From contig DGXY01000019.1 in the NCBI GenBank assembly GCA_002396885.1, positions 1 through 64,000 on the forward strand: a stretch of 64,000 nt of DNA, written 5' to 3'. The position numbers were made by a program, and so were the translations under genes. A model generated the notes under the pieces. That model did no database searches. It was not told where the DNA came from and saw only the letters and a program-made list of their open reading frames with translations. Below, piece after piece: positions 24,227 to 32,080 of this stretch (positions are counted from its first letter, which is position 1; the number at the start of each line of letters is the position of its first letter). The DNA is from Akkermansiaceae bacterium UBA5020. Lineage in GTDB: Bacteria > Verrucomicrobiota > Verrucomicrobiia > Verrucomicrobiales > DEV007.

Positions 24227-25150
24227 TCATTTACCTCTGACCGCCAGAAACAATCCGACGAAACACGCGGCCGCGCCGACGATCTGCCAGGGGACGAGGG
24301 CTTGTCCGAGGATGGGCACGGCGAGGAGGGCGCTGCCGACGGGCTGGACGAGGAGAAGGACCGATCCGAGACTGGCCGGCACCCCCGCGATGCCCCAGGA
24401 GATGAGGCCTTGTCCGCAGAAATGCGAGACGAACCCCAGGCCAAGCAGCGGCAGCCACATTAGGGCGCTCTTGGGGAAAAACGCAGCCTCGTGGATGAGC
24501 GCGAGCGGCAGCAGCACGACCGATGCGACGATGCTCGCCCAGAACAGCAGAACCGGCGCGGAATGCTCGGAACGAAAGCGTTTCATCGAGAGCTGATAGA
24601 CCGCGTAGAACACCGCCGTGAGGAGCGCGAGCCCGTCGCCGAGGAGCGGATTGCCACCGACGGGCGATTCTCGCTGGGTCGAGCTGAGCACGAGCAGGGC
24701 CATGCCCGCCGCCGCGAGGATCGCTCCCGCGATGAACGCCCGGGTGAGCCGCTCTTTCCACACGAGCCACGCGTAAAGCGCGACGAAGAGCGTCGCGGTG
24801 TTGCAGAGGAGCGAGGAATTGGCCACCGAGGTGTTTTCAAACGACCAATGCCAGGCCCAGAAGTCGCCCGCAAAGGCGAGTCCCGGCAGCCAGAGCCAGG
24901 CCGTGCCGGAGCGGAAATCCTCGCGACGAGGCACGATCGAACGACGCTGCACCGCGAAGAGCACCGAGAGCGCGAGTGTGCCGAGGGCGACCCGCCAGAA
25001 GGCCGCGTCCCAAGTGCCGACGCCATTCTCCCCGCGCGTGCTGAGGACCGCGAGAATCGGTGCCAGCGCGATCAACAGGGCCCCCGCGACCACGGCGGCG
25101 AGGTGGGTGGGTGAAACCGATGAATCGGGAAGGCGGAGGCGGCTCGGCAT
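24227..25150 (-). CDS. EamA/DMT superfamily permease
   Basis: Protein of 307 residues starting at ATG 25150 (an upstream in-frame start at 25207 adds a polar tail and is less likely). Ten hydrophobic helices are arranged as two EamA repeats; examples are HLAAVVAGALLIALAPILAV, LLCNTATLFVALYAWLVW, AGAILAAAGMALLVL, LLLPLALIHEAAFF and IVGAAACFVGLFLAVRGK. It exports or exchanges small metabolites across the inner membrane; the substrate is unknown. Convergent with the MGMT gene. Confidence 0.88.
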   Translation of the reverse strand: MPSRLRLPDSSVSPTHLAAVVAGALLIALAPILAVLSTRGENGVGTWDAAFWRVALGTLALSVLFAVQRRSIVPRREDFRSGTAWLWLPGLAFAGDFWAWHWSFENTSVANSSLLCNTATLFVALYAWLVWKERLTRAFIAGAILAAAGMALLVLSSTQRESPVGGNPLLGDGLALLTAVFYAVYQLSMKRFRSEHSAPVLLFWASIVASVVLLPLALIHEAAFFPKSALMWLPLLGLGFVSHFCGQGLISWGIAGVPASLGSVLLLVQPVGSALLAVPILGQALVPWQIVGAAACFVGLFLAVRGK

Positions 25151-25253
25151 GGACCCGGGCAGCCTAGACGAAAAAATTTCCGGCGGGCGCATTGTTTCTT
25201 TCCGCAATCAGGCACAAAGGCTATTCTCCGCCCAATATCCCACCCGAAATCCC

Positions 25254-26147
25254 ATGCGCTGGAAAGGCCGACGTCAAAGCACCAATGTGGAAGACCGCCG
25301 CGGACAGGGCGGCCGCATGATCGCCACTGGAGGACGCCCCGTGGCGCTCGGCGGTGGCTGTGGCACGCTCGTTCTCGTGCTCGTGCTGGCCTACTTCTTC
25401 AATGCCGATCCGGTGCAGTTGCTCGAGACCGTGAGTCAGATCGAGGGCGGTTTGCAGCAGGGCAACACCCAGGTCGAACGGGCGCCCGCCGATCCCAACG
25501 ATGAGGTGGGTGCTTTTGTCAAAACCCTCAAGGCCGACACCGAGGAAGTCTGGAGCGAGGTCTTTGCGGAATACGGTAAATCCTACAAACCCGCGCGCCT
25601 GGTTCTCTTTTCCGGCCAGACCCAATACCCGGGTGGCGTTGCCTCGTCAGCGACCGGCCCCTTTTATCTGCCCTATGACGAGACGGTCTACCTCGACACT
25701 TCCTTCTTCGAGGAAATGCGCGATCAATTCCGCGCCGGTGGCGACTTCGCCTACGCCTACGTGCTCGCCCACGAGGTCGGGCACCATGTGCAGAATCTCC
25801 TCGGCTACACCGACAAGGTCCACGGGCAGCGCGGCCGCATCCCCACCGCGCAATACAATCAGCTCTCCGTGCGTCTCGAGCTCCAGGCCGATTTCCTCGC
25901 CGGCGTCTGGGCCCACCACGCCGAGCAGAAGTGGAAGATCCTCGAGGAAGGCGACATCGAGGAGGCGATGAACGCCGCCAATGCCATCGGCGACGACCGT
26001 CTCCAAAAGCAGGCCCAGGGCCGCGTCGTGCCCGATGCCTTCACCCACGGCACCTCTGAGCAGCGGATGCGCTGGTTCATGAAAGGCCTCCGCAGCGGGC
26101 GTCTCGAGGCCGGCGACACCTTCTCGGTCGCTTACGAGAAGCTCTGA
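25254..26147 (+). CDS. Neutral zinc metallopeptidase (YpfJ-like)
   Basis: Protein of 297 residues. MRWKGRRQSTNVEDRRG at the start, one membrane helix (GCGTLVLVLVLAYFFNA, about residues 36-52), then the conserved FYLPYDETVYLDTSFFEEM, the zinc site AHEVGHHVQNLLG (HExxH, about 167) and LELQADFLAGVWAHHAE with the third ligand Glu/Asp. The order matches the putative neutral zinc metallopeptidase family of inner-membrane-anchored enzymes. Biological substrate unknown. A weak promoter (TTTCCG, 17 nt, TATTCT at 25222-25227) precedes it. Confidence 0.92.
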   Translation: MRWKGRRQSTNVEDRRGQGGRMIATGGRPVALGGGCGTLVLVLVLAYFFNADPVQLLETVSQIEGGLQQGNTQVERAPADPNDEVGAFVKTLKADTEEVWSEVFAEYGKSYKPARLVLFSGQTQYPGGVASSATGPFYLPYDETVYLDTSFFEEMRDQFRAGGDFAYAYVLAHEVGHHVQNLLGYTDKVHGQRGRIPTAQYNQLSVRLELQADFLAGVWAHHAEQKWKILEEGDIEEAMNAANAIGDDRLQKQAQGRVVPDAFTHGTSEQRMRWFMKGLRSGRLEAGDTFSVAYEKL

Positions 26148-26212
26148 GGGTTCCCGTCGATTTTGCTGGAGTTGGCGCCGATTGCACCTTCCTTGGCGTA
26201 TTCCTCCTGATC

Positions 26213-27481
26213 ATGCCTCCGTCCCTCACGAGCCGTTTGCCGAGCCTCGGATCGATCGCGCCCGCGTCCCTCGCCGCGGAGCTCCGCCATCTCCACGGCT
26301 TCTTCTTTCTCGATTCCTCTTCGTCGGAATCCGGCGAACTCCTTGCTGACGGCGGACGTTTTTCGCTCATCACGGCGCGTCCCCGCTCAGTCGTGAAAGG
26401 CCATCTTTTCCACGAGCCCGACTACGCCGCCCTCCGCGAGCTCCTCGCGAGCCGCCGCCTTCCCGAATCAACCACTCCCGACCTCGGCTTTCCCGGGGCC
26501 GGTCTCTATGGCACGATCGAATACGAGGGCGACTTCGTCTTCGGTGAATACGATGAGTTCCTCCTCTACGATCACCGCAGCGGCACCTGGACCGGATCCG
26601 GTTCGCTCGCCGCGCAGCGGAAATCCTCGTCGTCCGGAAGTCCGCACGATCTGCCGAAAATCACCTTCCACGATGAGCTCGATCGCGAGACCTATTGCCG
26701 CCTCGTCGAGCGCGCGCGCGACTACATCGCCGCCGGCGACATCTACCAGGTGAATCTGACCCATCGTTTCACCGCTTCCCTACCCCGCAATCTCGATCTC
26801 TACGCGCTTTACCAGCATCTCCGCGAGATCTCGCCCGCTCCCTTCGCCGCTTACACGAACCTCGGCGGACGCACCATCCTTTCCTCCTCGCCCGAGCAAT
26901 TCCTGCGCCTCAGCGGACGCACCATCCAGACGCGTCCCATCAAAGGCACCCGTCCCCGATTCCGCGACCGCGAGCAGGACGAAAAATCGGCCTACGATCT
27001 CATTACCTCGTCGAAGGAAATCGCCGAGCTCGTCATGATCACCGACCTCGAGCGCAACGACCTCGGCCAGGTCTGTGAATATGGATCGGTCGTCGCGACC
27101 GAGTTGCTCAAGCTCGAGCGATATGCCCAAGTCTTTCACCTCGTCTCCACGATCGAGGGCACCCTGCGCGAAGAGATCGACCACCTCGCCGCCCTCCGCG
27201 CCTGTTTCCCCGGCGGCAGCATCACCGGCGCTCCGAAAAAGCGCGCGAGAGAGATCATCACTGAACTCGAGAGCGGTCCGCGCGGCCTTTACACCGGCGC
27301 GATCGGTTGTTTCGGCTTCAACGGTGAAAGCCGTTTCAACATCGCCATCCGCACGCTCGTGGCCGAAAACGACGAACTCCATTTCCACGTCGGGGCGGGC
27401 ATCGTCGCGGATTCCGTTCCGGTGAAGGAATGGGAAGAGACCCTGCACAAGGCCAGCGGGATCTTGCAGGCTTGTGGGTGA
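26213..27481 (+). CDS. pabB: Aminodeoxychorismate synthase component I
   Basis: Protein of 422 residues of the anthranilate synthase component I / chorismate-binding family. Key segments: ERARDYIAAGDIYQVNLTHRF (trimmed), SPEQFLRLSG, TRPIKGTRPR, ELVMITDLERNDLGQVC and GGSITGAPKKRAREIITELE. PIKGT, with Lys where anthranilate synthases have Ala, marks the PabB type. It makes 4-amino-4-deoxychorismate for folate. The amidotransferase PabA is not in the window. The gene converges with trmD across 26 nt. Confidence 0.9.
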   Translation: MPPSLTSRLPSLGSIAPASLAAELRHLHGFFFLDSSSSESGELLADGGRFSLITARPRSVVKGHLFHEPDYAALRELLASRRLPESTTPDLGFPGAGLYGTIEYEGDFVFGEYDEFLLYDHRSGTWTGSGSLAAQRKSSSSGSPHDLPKITFHDELDRETYCRLVERARDYIAAGDIYQVNLTHRFTASLPRNLDLYALYQHLREISPAPFAAYTNLGGRTILSSSPEQFLRLSGRTIQTRPIKGTRPRFRDREQDEKSAYDLITSSKEIAELVMITDLERNDLGQVCEYGSVVATELLKLERYAQVFHLVSTIEGTLREEIDHLAALRACFPGGSITGAPKKRAREIITELESGPRGLYTGAIGCFGFNGESRFNIAIRTLVAENDELHFHVGAGIVADSVPVKEWEETLHKASGILQACG

Positions 27482-27507
27482 GATGGCCTTGCTGGGAATC
27501 GAACTGG

Positions 27508-28185
27508 TTATTCCCCCAACAAATCCGGCCGGTTCTGTCTCGTCCGCTCCAGTCCCTGGCTCTCGCGCCACTTCGCGATGGCTCCGTGGTTTCCTGACAA
27601 AAGCACTTCGGGCACGGCCATGCCGGCGTATTCGGCGGGACGGGTGTAATGCGGAGCCTCGAGACGTTTGCCGTCGCCGGAGAAGGATTCGACTTCGGCA
27701 GATTGATCATCTCCGAGCACGCCGGGCAACAGGCGCACCACCGCATCGACGACGACGGCCGCGGCGATCGTGCCGTTGGTGAGGACATAATCGCCGATGG
27801 AAATCTCCTCATCGACGAGGGCCTCGACAACGCGGTGATCGACGCCCTCGTAGTGGCCGCAGAGAAAAATGAGGTGCGATTCTTTCGCCAACTCGACGGC
27901 GCGGGCCTGCCGGAAGGGTTTGCCCTGCGGCGTCATGAGGATGACCTTCGCTCCCTCGGTGCGGAGATCGGCGACGGCAGCGAAGAAGGGCTCGGGCTTC
28001 ATGACCATACCAGGGCCCCCGCCGTAGGGCATGTCATCGACGTGGCGATGGCGGTCGGTGGTGTAGTCGCGCAGATCGACGCAGCGGATCGCCACCTGAC
28101 CCGCCTCGACGGCACGTCCGATGATGCTGACACCGAGCGGCCCCTCGGCGATCTCGGGAAAAATGGTGACGATGTCGATTTTCAT
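27508..28185 (-). CDS. trmD: tRNA (guanine37-N1)-methyltransferase
   Basis: Protein of 225 residues starting at ATG 28185; a GTG two codons upstream is possible. MKIDIVTIFPE, DDMPYGGGPGMVMKPEP, FLCGHYEGVDHRV and the knot region SIGDYVLTNGTIAAAVVVDA are TrmD signatures. The usual GGE of the knot is NGT here. The end carries EVLLSGNHGAIAKWR. It methylates G37 of tRNAs to prevent frameshifting. The usual partners rpsP, rimM and rplS are not adjacent. A CCTGACAAA motif lies antisense within the LSG codons. Confidence 0.93.
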   Translation of the reverse strand: MKIDIVTIFPEIAEGPLGVSIIGRAVEAGQVAIRCVDLRDYTTDRHRHVDDMPYGGGPGMVMKPEPFFAAVADLRTEGAKVILMTPQGKPFRQARAVELAKESHLIFLCGHYEGVDHRVVEALVDEEISIGDYVLTNGTIAAAVVVDAVVRLLPGVLGDDQSAEVESFSGDGKRLEAPHYTRPAEYAGMAVPEVLLSGNHGAIAKWRESQGLERTRQNRPDLLGE

Positions 28186-28215
28186 GGGCACCCAAAGGGA
28201 ACTGAAAGAAGCAAA

Positions 28216-28240
28216 AAGTAAAAGGTAAAAGGTGAAAGGT
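28216..28240. repeat. Heptanucleotide repeat upstream of trmD
   Basis: AAGTAAA, AGGTAAA, AGGTGAA and AGGT follow each other in phase 7. It is flanked by a small inverted pair GAAGCAAAA / TTTTGCTTC (28208-28216 and 28239-28247). Confidence 0.7.
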
Positions 28241-28346
28241 TTTGCTTCGCTATCGGCGGGGTAGAGGTCCGTGGCGATTCGACCTCAGTCAAAGACAGGA
28301 CATGCCGCGCCTCCGATCCTGCGACGAAAGCAGCTGCCGGGTTCTG

Positions 28347-28380
28347 ACCAAATCTTGTCGCGGCCGCGACAAGATTTGGT
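28347..28380. repeat. 34-bp perfect palindrome
   Basis: ACCAAATCTTGTCGCGG is followed directly by its complement CCGCGACAAGATTTGGT, centred on GCGGCCGC. The outer sequences GTTCTG (28341-28346) and CAGAAC (28386-28391) are also complementary, with CGCGT inserted on one side. It lies between trmD and the end of the gsp operon. Confidence 0.95.
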
Positions 28381-28461
28381 CGCGTCAGAACACGGTTTTG
28401 ACTTCAGTCGAGTCCGAGGGTCGGTGGCGATGGCCAAAGCGTCGGGACGCCGCTTCTACTT

Positions 28462-29400
28462 TTATTCACGAAACCGAGCGATGGGCCTCAGGATGGATTT
28501 GCCGTTTTCCGTCGTCTCTTCGGCGAGAATCACGCGGGTCTCGGTGAAGTCGCCGACTTTGCCGATGCTCTCGATGCGGCGGATCGTGCCCTCGAGGGTG
28601 ACGAATTCCGAAAACTCGCTCCATTCGCCATCGGAGATCCCCAGCAGGGACTGCACCTCGCCGCTATCGTCGAAGGTGTAATCATCGACCGTGCCCTCGA
28701 GTCCGTCGTCACCGTTGCGCACCGCGACGAAGTTCGCCGCGGCATCGGCGGTCGCTCCGGTGAGCGCCTGGATCAGCTCGCGCGAGGCCGCGTTGAAATC
28801 GATGAGGGCGTCGGAGCGGATCGTGAAATGATCGCGCCAGAAGGGCTGCACCTTTTCGACCTCGTCCATCCCCGAGACAAAGGCGAGTTCCTCGAGCGAG
28901 GTGATGTCGGCGTTCGGGGGGAATTGCGGGTATTCGACTCCGGCGTAGAAGGTGTTTTCGGCGCCGTTGGGGAGCGAGTCGGAATCGCTGTCGATCCAGT
29001 CGGCGATGGAATCGGCGACCCGGCTCGCGGTCGCGGCGTCGAGGCCCCAAAGCACGAACATCTCCACTGCGGCGGTGCGAAGGCGTTCTTCGCCCATGCT
29101 GTTGACGGGAAAACGGCCTCCTTCGCTCGTGATGCGCACCTCCCAACTGCGGCCGGGGGCAAGTTCGTGACGCAAGGCCACATCGCCCGCCTCGATCTCG
29201 GGATGCAGGGCGACGGAAAGCCCGCTCTCGGCAAGGATCCCAGCCTGGTAACGCGCCCGGGAAAGGGTGTTTTCCTCCCACGAAGCCTGTGAGGCTTCAT
29301 AGAGTCCGGCCGCAATCACCGAGAGGGCCATCACCGCAATGAGCGCGAGGAGCAGGGCCATGCCACGGTTCCGACGGAGTCTGGAAACGATGATCTTCAT
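28462..29400 (-). CDS. gspK: Type II secretion minor pseudopilin GspK-like
   Basis: Protein of 312 residues. N-terminal RRNRGMALLLALIAVMALSVIAAGLYEA is a prepilin-like helix; GspK proteins lack the Glu at position 5, as here. ADSIADWIDSDSDSLPNGAE and FNAASRELIQALTGATADAAA match the GspK helix-hairpin regions. GspK caps the pseudopilus tip with GspI and GspJ. The gene overlaps gspJ by 4 bp and is the last of the visible operon. Confidence 0.85.
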   Translation of the reverse strand: MKIIVSRLRRNRGMALLLALIAVMALSVIAAGLYEASQASWEENTLSRARYQAGILAESGLSVALHPEIEAGDVALRHELAPGRSWEVRITSEGGRFPVNSMGEERLRTAAVEMFVLWGLDAATASRVADSIADWIDSDSDSLPNGAENTFYAGVEYPQFPPNADITSLEELAFVSGMDEVEKVQPFWRDHFTIRSDALIDFNAASRELIQALTGATADAAANFVAVRNGDDGLEGTVDDYTFDDSGEVQSLLGISDGEWSEFSEFVTLEGTIRRIESIGKVGDFTETRVILAEETTENGKSILRPIARFRE

Positions 29401-30377
29401 CGGTCAGTTCCGCCTCCTCCGGAATTCCCGCCACCGCCACCCGGAGGACCACCGCCAGGCCGGGCCTGACCACCGCCAGGCCGGCCTTCGCCACCGCCAG
29501 GCCGGCCTTCGCCACCGCCAGGCCGGCCTTCGCCACCGCCGGGGCGTCCTTCACCACCACCAGGACGGCCCTCGCCACGGCCTTCCCCGCGACCTTCGCG
29601 AACGCCGCCCGAATTGTTGTTGGTGTTGTTAGAGTTGTTCGTCGAGCCCGATCCCGTCGTCGTCGTGGTCGTGTCCTGCGGCGGATTCGAGACCTGCTCG
29701 GGCACTTCAAAGACGACCCGCAGCGGCACGGGACGGAAGGAATCATCAAAGGAAAACGCCAAAAGGGGCGGCATCTTCGAGTCGTCGGTCCATTCCTCGA
29801 GCCAGGTCTGTTGATCCTCGTCCCAGAAATTCCAGCTCGCCGCGGTCACACCGGTGAGCAAGGGCAGCCAGTAGCGCCCCTCCTCGTCGGTCTGAAGAAA
29901 ATCATCGCCGCTCACCCGCAGGGCCATGCCCGATCCATCGGTGTCCTCGGGCGCGAAATCGGGACGACTGAGAGCGAGGTCGAAAGTCGGCTCGCCCTCG
30001 GGGGTCGTGCCGGTGCCCGGGCGCAGGGAGATCACGACCTCCTCGGCGCTGCCGACGATCTCGCCGAAGGTGAAGGCGGTCGCGCTGTTGCCGATTTTCA
30101 GCTCAGGGTAACCCGAGGCCGCCTCCTCGGCGGGGACCATCTCGAGAGTGCCGTCCTGCGGGAGGTGCTCGATCGAGTCGCGGAGGAGGGCGAGAAAGCG
30201 CGAGACTTCCTCGTCGCGGCGGTCGAGCTCGCGGATCTCGGTGGCGGCGTCGCCCGCCTGCCAGAGGATGGAAAAAATCGCGCCGGAGATGAGACCGAGG
30301 ATGGTCAGGGCCACGGCGATTTCGAAGAGGGAAAATCCCCCCGATCCCGCTTTCGACTGGCTGCGCGCGAGGGTCAT
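29397..30377 (-). CDS. gspJ: Type II secretion minor pseudopilin GspJ-like with Gly-rich tail
   Basis: Protein of 326 residues. The prepilin site is GSGG/FSLFEIAVALTILGLISGAIF. The globular domain (about residues 40-235) contains the GspJ-like DRRDEEVSRFLALLRDSIEHLP. After residue 235 it changes to a low-complexity tail: TTTTTTGSGSTNNSNNTNN, then five copies of GEGRPGG-like heptapeptides and a final Gly-rich stretch. Typical GspJ is about 200 residues, so the tail is an addition. It overlaps gspK and gspI by 4 bp each. Confidence 0.85.
   Translation of the reverse strand: MTLARSQSKAGSGGFSLFEIAVALTILGLISGAIFSILWQAGDAATEIRELDRRDEEVSRFLALLRDSIEHLPQDGTLEMVPAEEAASGYPELKIGNSATAFTFGEIVGSAEEVVISLRPGTGTTPEGEPTFDLALSRPDFAPEDTDGSGMALRVSGDDFLQTDEEGRYWLPLLTGVTAASWNFWDEDQQTWLEEWTDDSKMPPLLAFSFDDSFRPVPLRVVFEVPEQVSNPPQDTTTTTTGSGSTNNSNNTNNNSGGVREGRGEGRGEGRPGGGEGRPGGGEGRPGGGEGRPGGGEGRPGGGQARPGGGPPGGGGGNSGGGGTDR
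29471..29554. repeat. 21-bp in-frame tandem repeat in gspJ
   Basis: Units at 29471-29491, 29492-29512 and 29513-29533 are identical (CACCGCCAGGCCGGCCTTCG plus C); the next unit is diverged. Each encodes GEGRPGG on the minus strand. The perfect in-phase copies suggest recent expansion. Confidence 0.9.
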
Positions 30378-30781
30378 TTCTCTTCGTAGTGGATGATCAG
30401 CTCGGCCTTCTCGACCTGTTCCCCCCCGTCGTCGAGGAAGGTCGCCTCGGCGGTGAGCTTGTAGAGGTCGGCGAGTTCGTCGCCCTCGCCGTTGTCGATT
30501 TGATAGGGTTCGACGTAGGTGCGGAAGGTGATGCCGGTGAGCGCGTCGACGGACTCGTAGGCCATCGCATCGACGGCGAGGCGGCGTTTTTCGGCGAGGA
30601 GTCCCTCGAGCTGCTGTTGCACGTAGCGGTCGCGCGCGAAACCCGCCGAGGTATCACCGACGCCGCGCATGACGCGCAACAGTCCGGTAACAGTGATCGC
30701 GAAGAGCGTCACCGCGAGGACGACGTCGAGAAGGGCGTAGCCTCGCGAAGAGGCCCGGTGAAGCGAAGTCGGAAGCGTCAC
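30374..30781 (-). CDS. gspI: Type II secretion minor pseudopilin GspI-like
   Basis: About 135 residues from GTG 30781, the only usual start codon shortly before the prepilin site (SSRG/YALLDVVLAVTLFAITVTGLLRV, trimmed). Position 5 is Asp instead of Glu. The body (QQQLEGLLAEKRRLAVDAM, FRTYVEPYQIDNGEGDEL) fits a GspI-size minor pseudopilin. The GTG lies inside a dispersed palindromic repeat. The frame stays open for about 100 codons further upstream through the repeats, which looks accidental. It overlaps gspJ by 4 bp. Confidence 0.7.
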   Translation of the reverse strand: MTLPTSLHRASSRGYALLDVVLAVTLFAITVTGLLRVMRGVGDTSAGFARDRYVQQQLEGLLAEKRRLAVDAMAYESVDALTGITFRTYVEPYQIDNGEGDELADLYKLTAEATFLDDGGEQVEKAELIIHYEEK

Positions 30782-30900
30782 CGCTTCCGCTACGTTGGCG
30801 TAGAGACGTCGACTCCTCCAACCGGCCCGGGCTTGTGCATTCGGAAGCGTCGCCGCTTCCGCTACTTTTTCTCCCCGTAGCGGAACCTGCGAAGGTTCCG
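30770..30900. repeat. Cluster of palindromic repeats upstream of gspI
   Basis: GGAAGCGTCACCGCTTCC (30771-30788) and GGAAGCGTCGCCGCTTCC (30843-30860) are two copies of one palindromic unit, both followed by GCTAC. A third hairpin CGGAACCT / AGGTTCCG with a 4-nt loop is at 30881-30900. They fill the gap between gspH and gspI and resemble REP elements. Confidence 0.85.
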
Positions 30901-30969
30901 ACCGGTGAGCCAAGAGACCTCCATGTTCACCCCGAACCCGACCCTGTTGCCTCGCTTGCATGCCCCTCT

Positions 30970-31662
30970 TCATTCGACCCAGGAGCGTTCCGTTTTCACA
31001 TCGCCGGTGAGGGGATGAAACTCGACTTCGAAAAACGAGGTATCGGCCTCGACGCGGAAGCGCATCGGCTCGCACATGCCCGAGGGCTGGAAGATCCAGC
31101 GTTTGTATTCAGCGCCCGTCATCGGGATCCATTCGATATCGTTCCAGGCACGGGCGCTCACCCGAACCTCGGGAGGGAAGGCGTATTCTTGGAAATACTT
31201 GAGTCCTTCGCGGACCTGCTCCTCCTGGGGATCGGGCGGTGTCTCGGGGGCCAGTTGGATGCCACGCGCCTCGGAGGCCTCAATCATTTCCTCGCGCTCG
31301 GCCATCTCGGCCATTTCGAGACGGATCGTTTCCACTTCCTCGATTCCCGTGTAGGGACGCAGGAATCGCGAGGCGCGGAAGCCCTGACCGTCGATCACGA
31401 TCTGGTAGGGACGGTCCTCGGTCATGGCCCGGACCCGCACTTCGCGGGCGAGGAGGAGGAGACGGTTCACAGGCTCGCGGGCGAGGCGCTCTTTCTGGAC
31501 GCCATCGATCGCCGGCACGGCGAGGCCCGTCAGGATCGCGATCACAGTGAGCGCGACGACGAGCTCGACGAGGGTAAAGGCGCGGCGCGAAGCGGGAAGC
31601 TTACCAGTTCCCGATGTCGTCCTCGCTCTCCGCCCCGTCTTCGCCGAGGGAAAAGAGGTCAT
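30970..31662 (-). CDS. gspH: Type II secretion pseudopilin GspH-like
   Basis: Protein of 230 residues. The prepilin site is ASRRA/FTLVELVVALTVIAILTGLAVPAI (trimmed). The start is taken as ATG 31662, inside gspG, because no ATG, GTG or TTG exists between the gspG stop and the prepilin helix. This makes a 62-bp overlap and a 28-residue leader. The body includes LLLLAREVRVRAMTEDRPYQI. GspH packs just below the pseudopilus tip. Confidence 0.78.
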   Translation of the reverse strand: MTSFPSAKTGRRARTTSGTGKLPASRRAFTLVELVVALTVIAILTGLAVPAIDGVQKERLAREPVNRLLLLAREVRVRAMTEDRPYQIVIDGQGFRASRFLRPYTGIEEVETIRLEMAEMAEREEMIEASEARGIQLAPETPPDPQEEQVREGLKYFQEYAFPPEVRVSARAWNDIEWIPMTGAEYKRWIFQPSGMCEPMRFRVEADTSFFEVEFHPLTGDVKTERSWVE

Positions 31663-32035
31663 ACTTTTTCTTGCTCTTGGTCGCGGGGAACCGGTATTGG
31701 TAATCAGCTCCCCAGGGGTCCTTCATCGGCTCCTCGAGGTAGGCGCGCCAGCGCTCGGGCTGGGGTTCGCCGGTGGGACGCTCAACGAGGGCGACGAGTC
31801 CCTGTTCCTGGGTCGGGGGTTTGAAATAGTTGTTCCGCTCGTAGCTTTTCAGGGCGAGGTCGAGGGCCTGGATGTCGGACTCGACGCGCTGGTATTTCGC
31901 ATCGTCGATGAAGCCGATGATCAGGTAGATGCCCGATCCGGAGAGCACGGCGATGATGGTGATGACGATGACCAGCTCGACGAGGGTGAAGGCGGAACGC
32001 CGGCGTTTCGGGGTGGCTTGGGAGGGCAGTTTCAT
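31601..32035 (-). CDS. gspG: Type II secretion major pseudopilin
   Basis: Protein of 144 residues. The leader MKLPSQATPKRRRSA is followed by FTLVELVIVITIIAVLSGSG, with Glu at position 5 of the mature protein. DIQALDLALKSYERNNYFKPPTQEQGLVALVERP and DPWGADYQYRFP are diagnostic GspG motifs. GspG subunits build the shaft of the pseudopilus. It lies 45 bp downstream of gspF. Confidence 0.93.
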   Translation of the reverse strand: MKLPSQATPKRRRSAFTLVELVIVITIIAVLSGSGIYLIIGFIDDAKYQRVESDIQALDLALKSYERNNYFKPPTQEQGLVALVERPTGEPQPERWRAYLEEPMKDPWGADYQYRFPATKSKKKYDLFSLGEDGAESEDDIGNW

Positions 32036-32080
32036 CTTGGGAGGGTGAATTCTGGAGAAAGCTTGCGGAAAAGAGTCTGT

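Noticed and set aside
29339..29632. Plus-strand ORF with HRQAGLR repeats
   Set aside because: It is the shadow of the 21-bp repeats in gspJ.
30782..31075. N-terminal extension of gspI of about 100 residues
   Set aside because: It consists of palindromic repeat translations (AEAATLP, AEAVTLP) and overlaps the end of gspH; a prepilin would not have such a leader.
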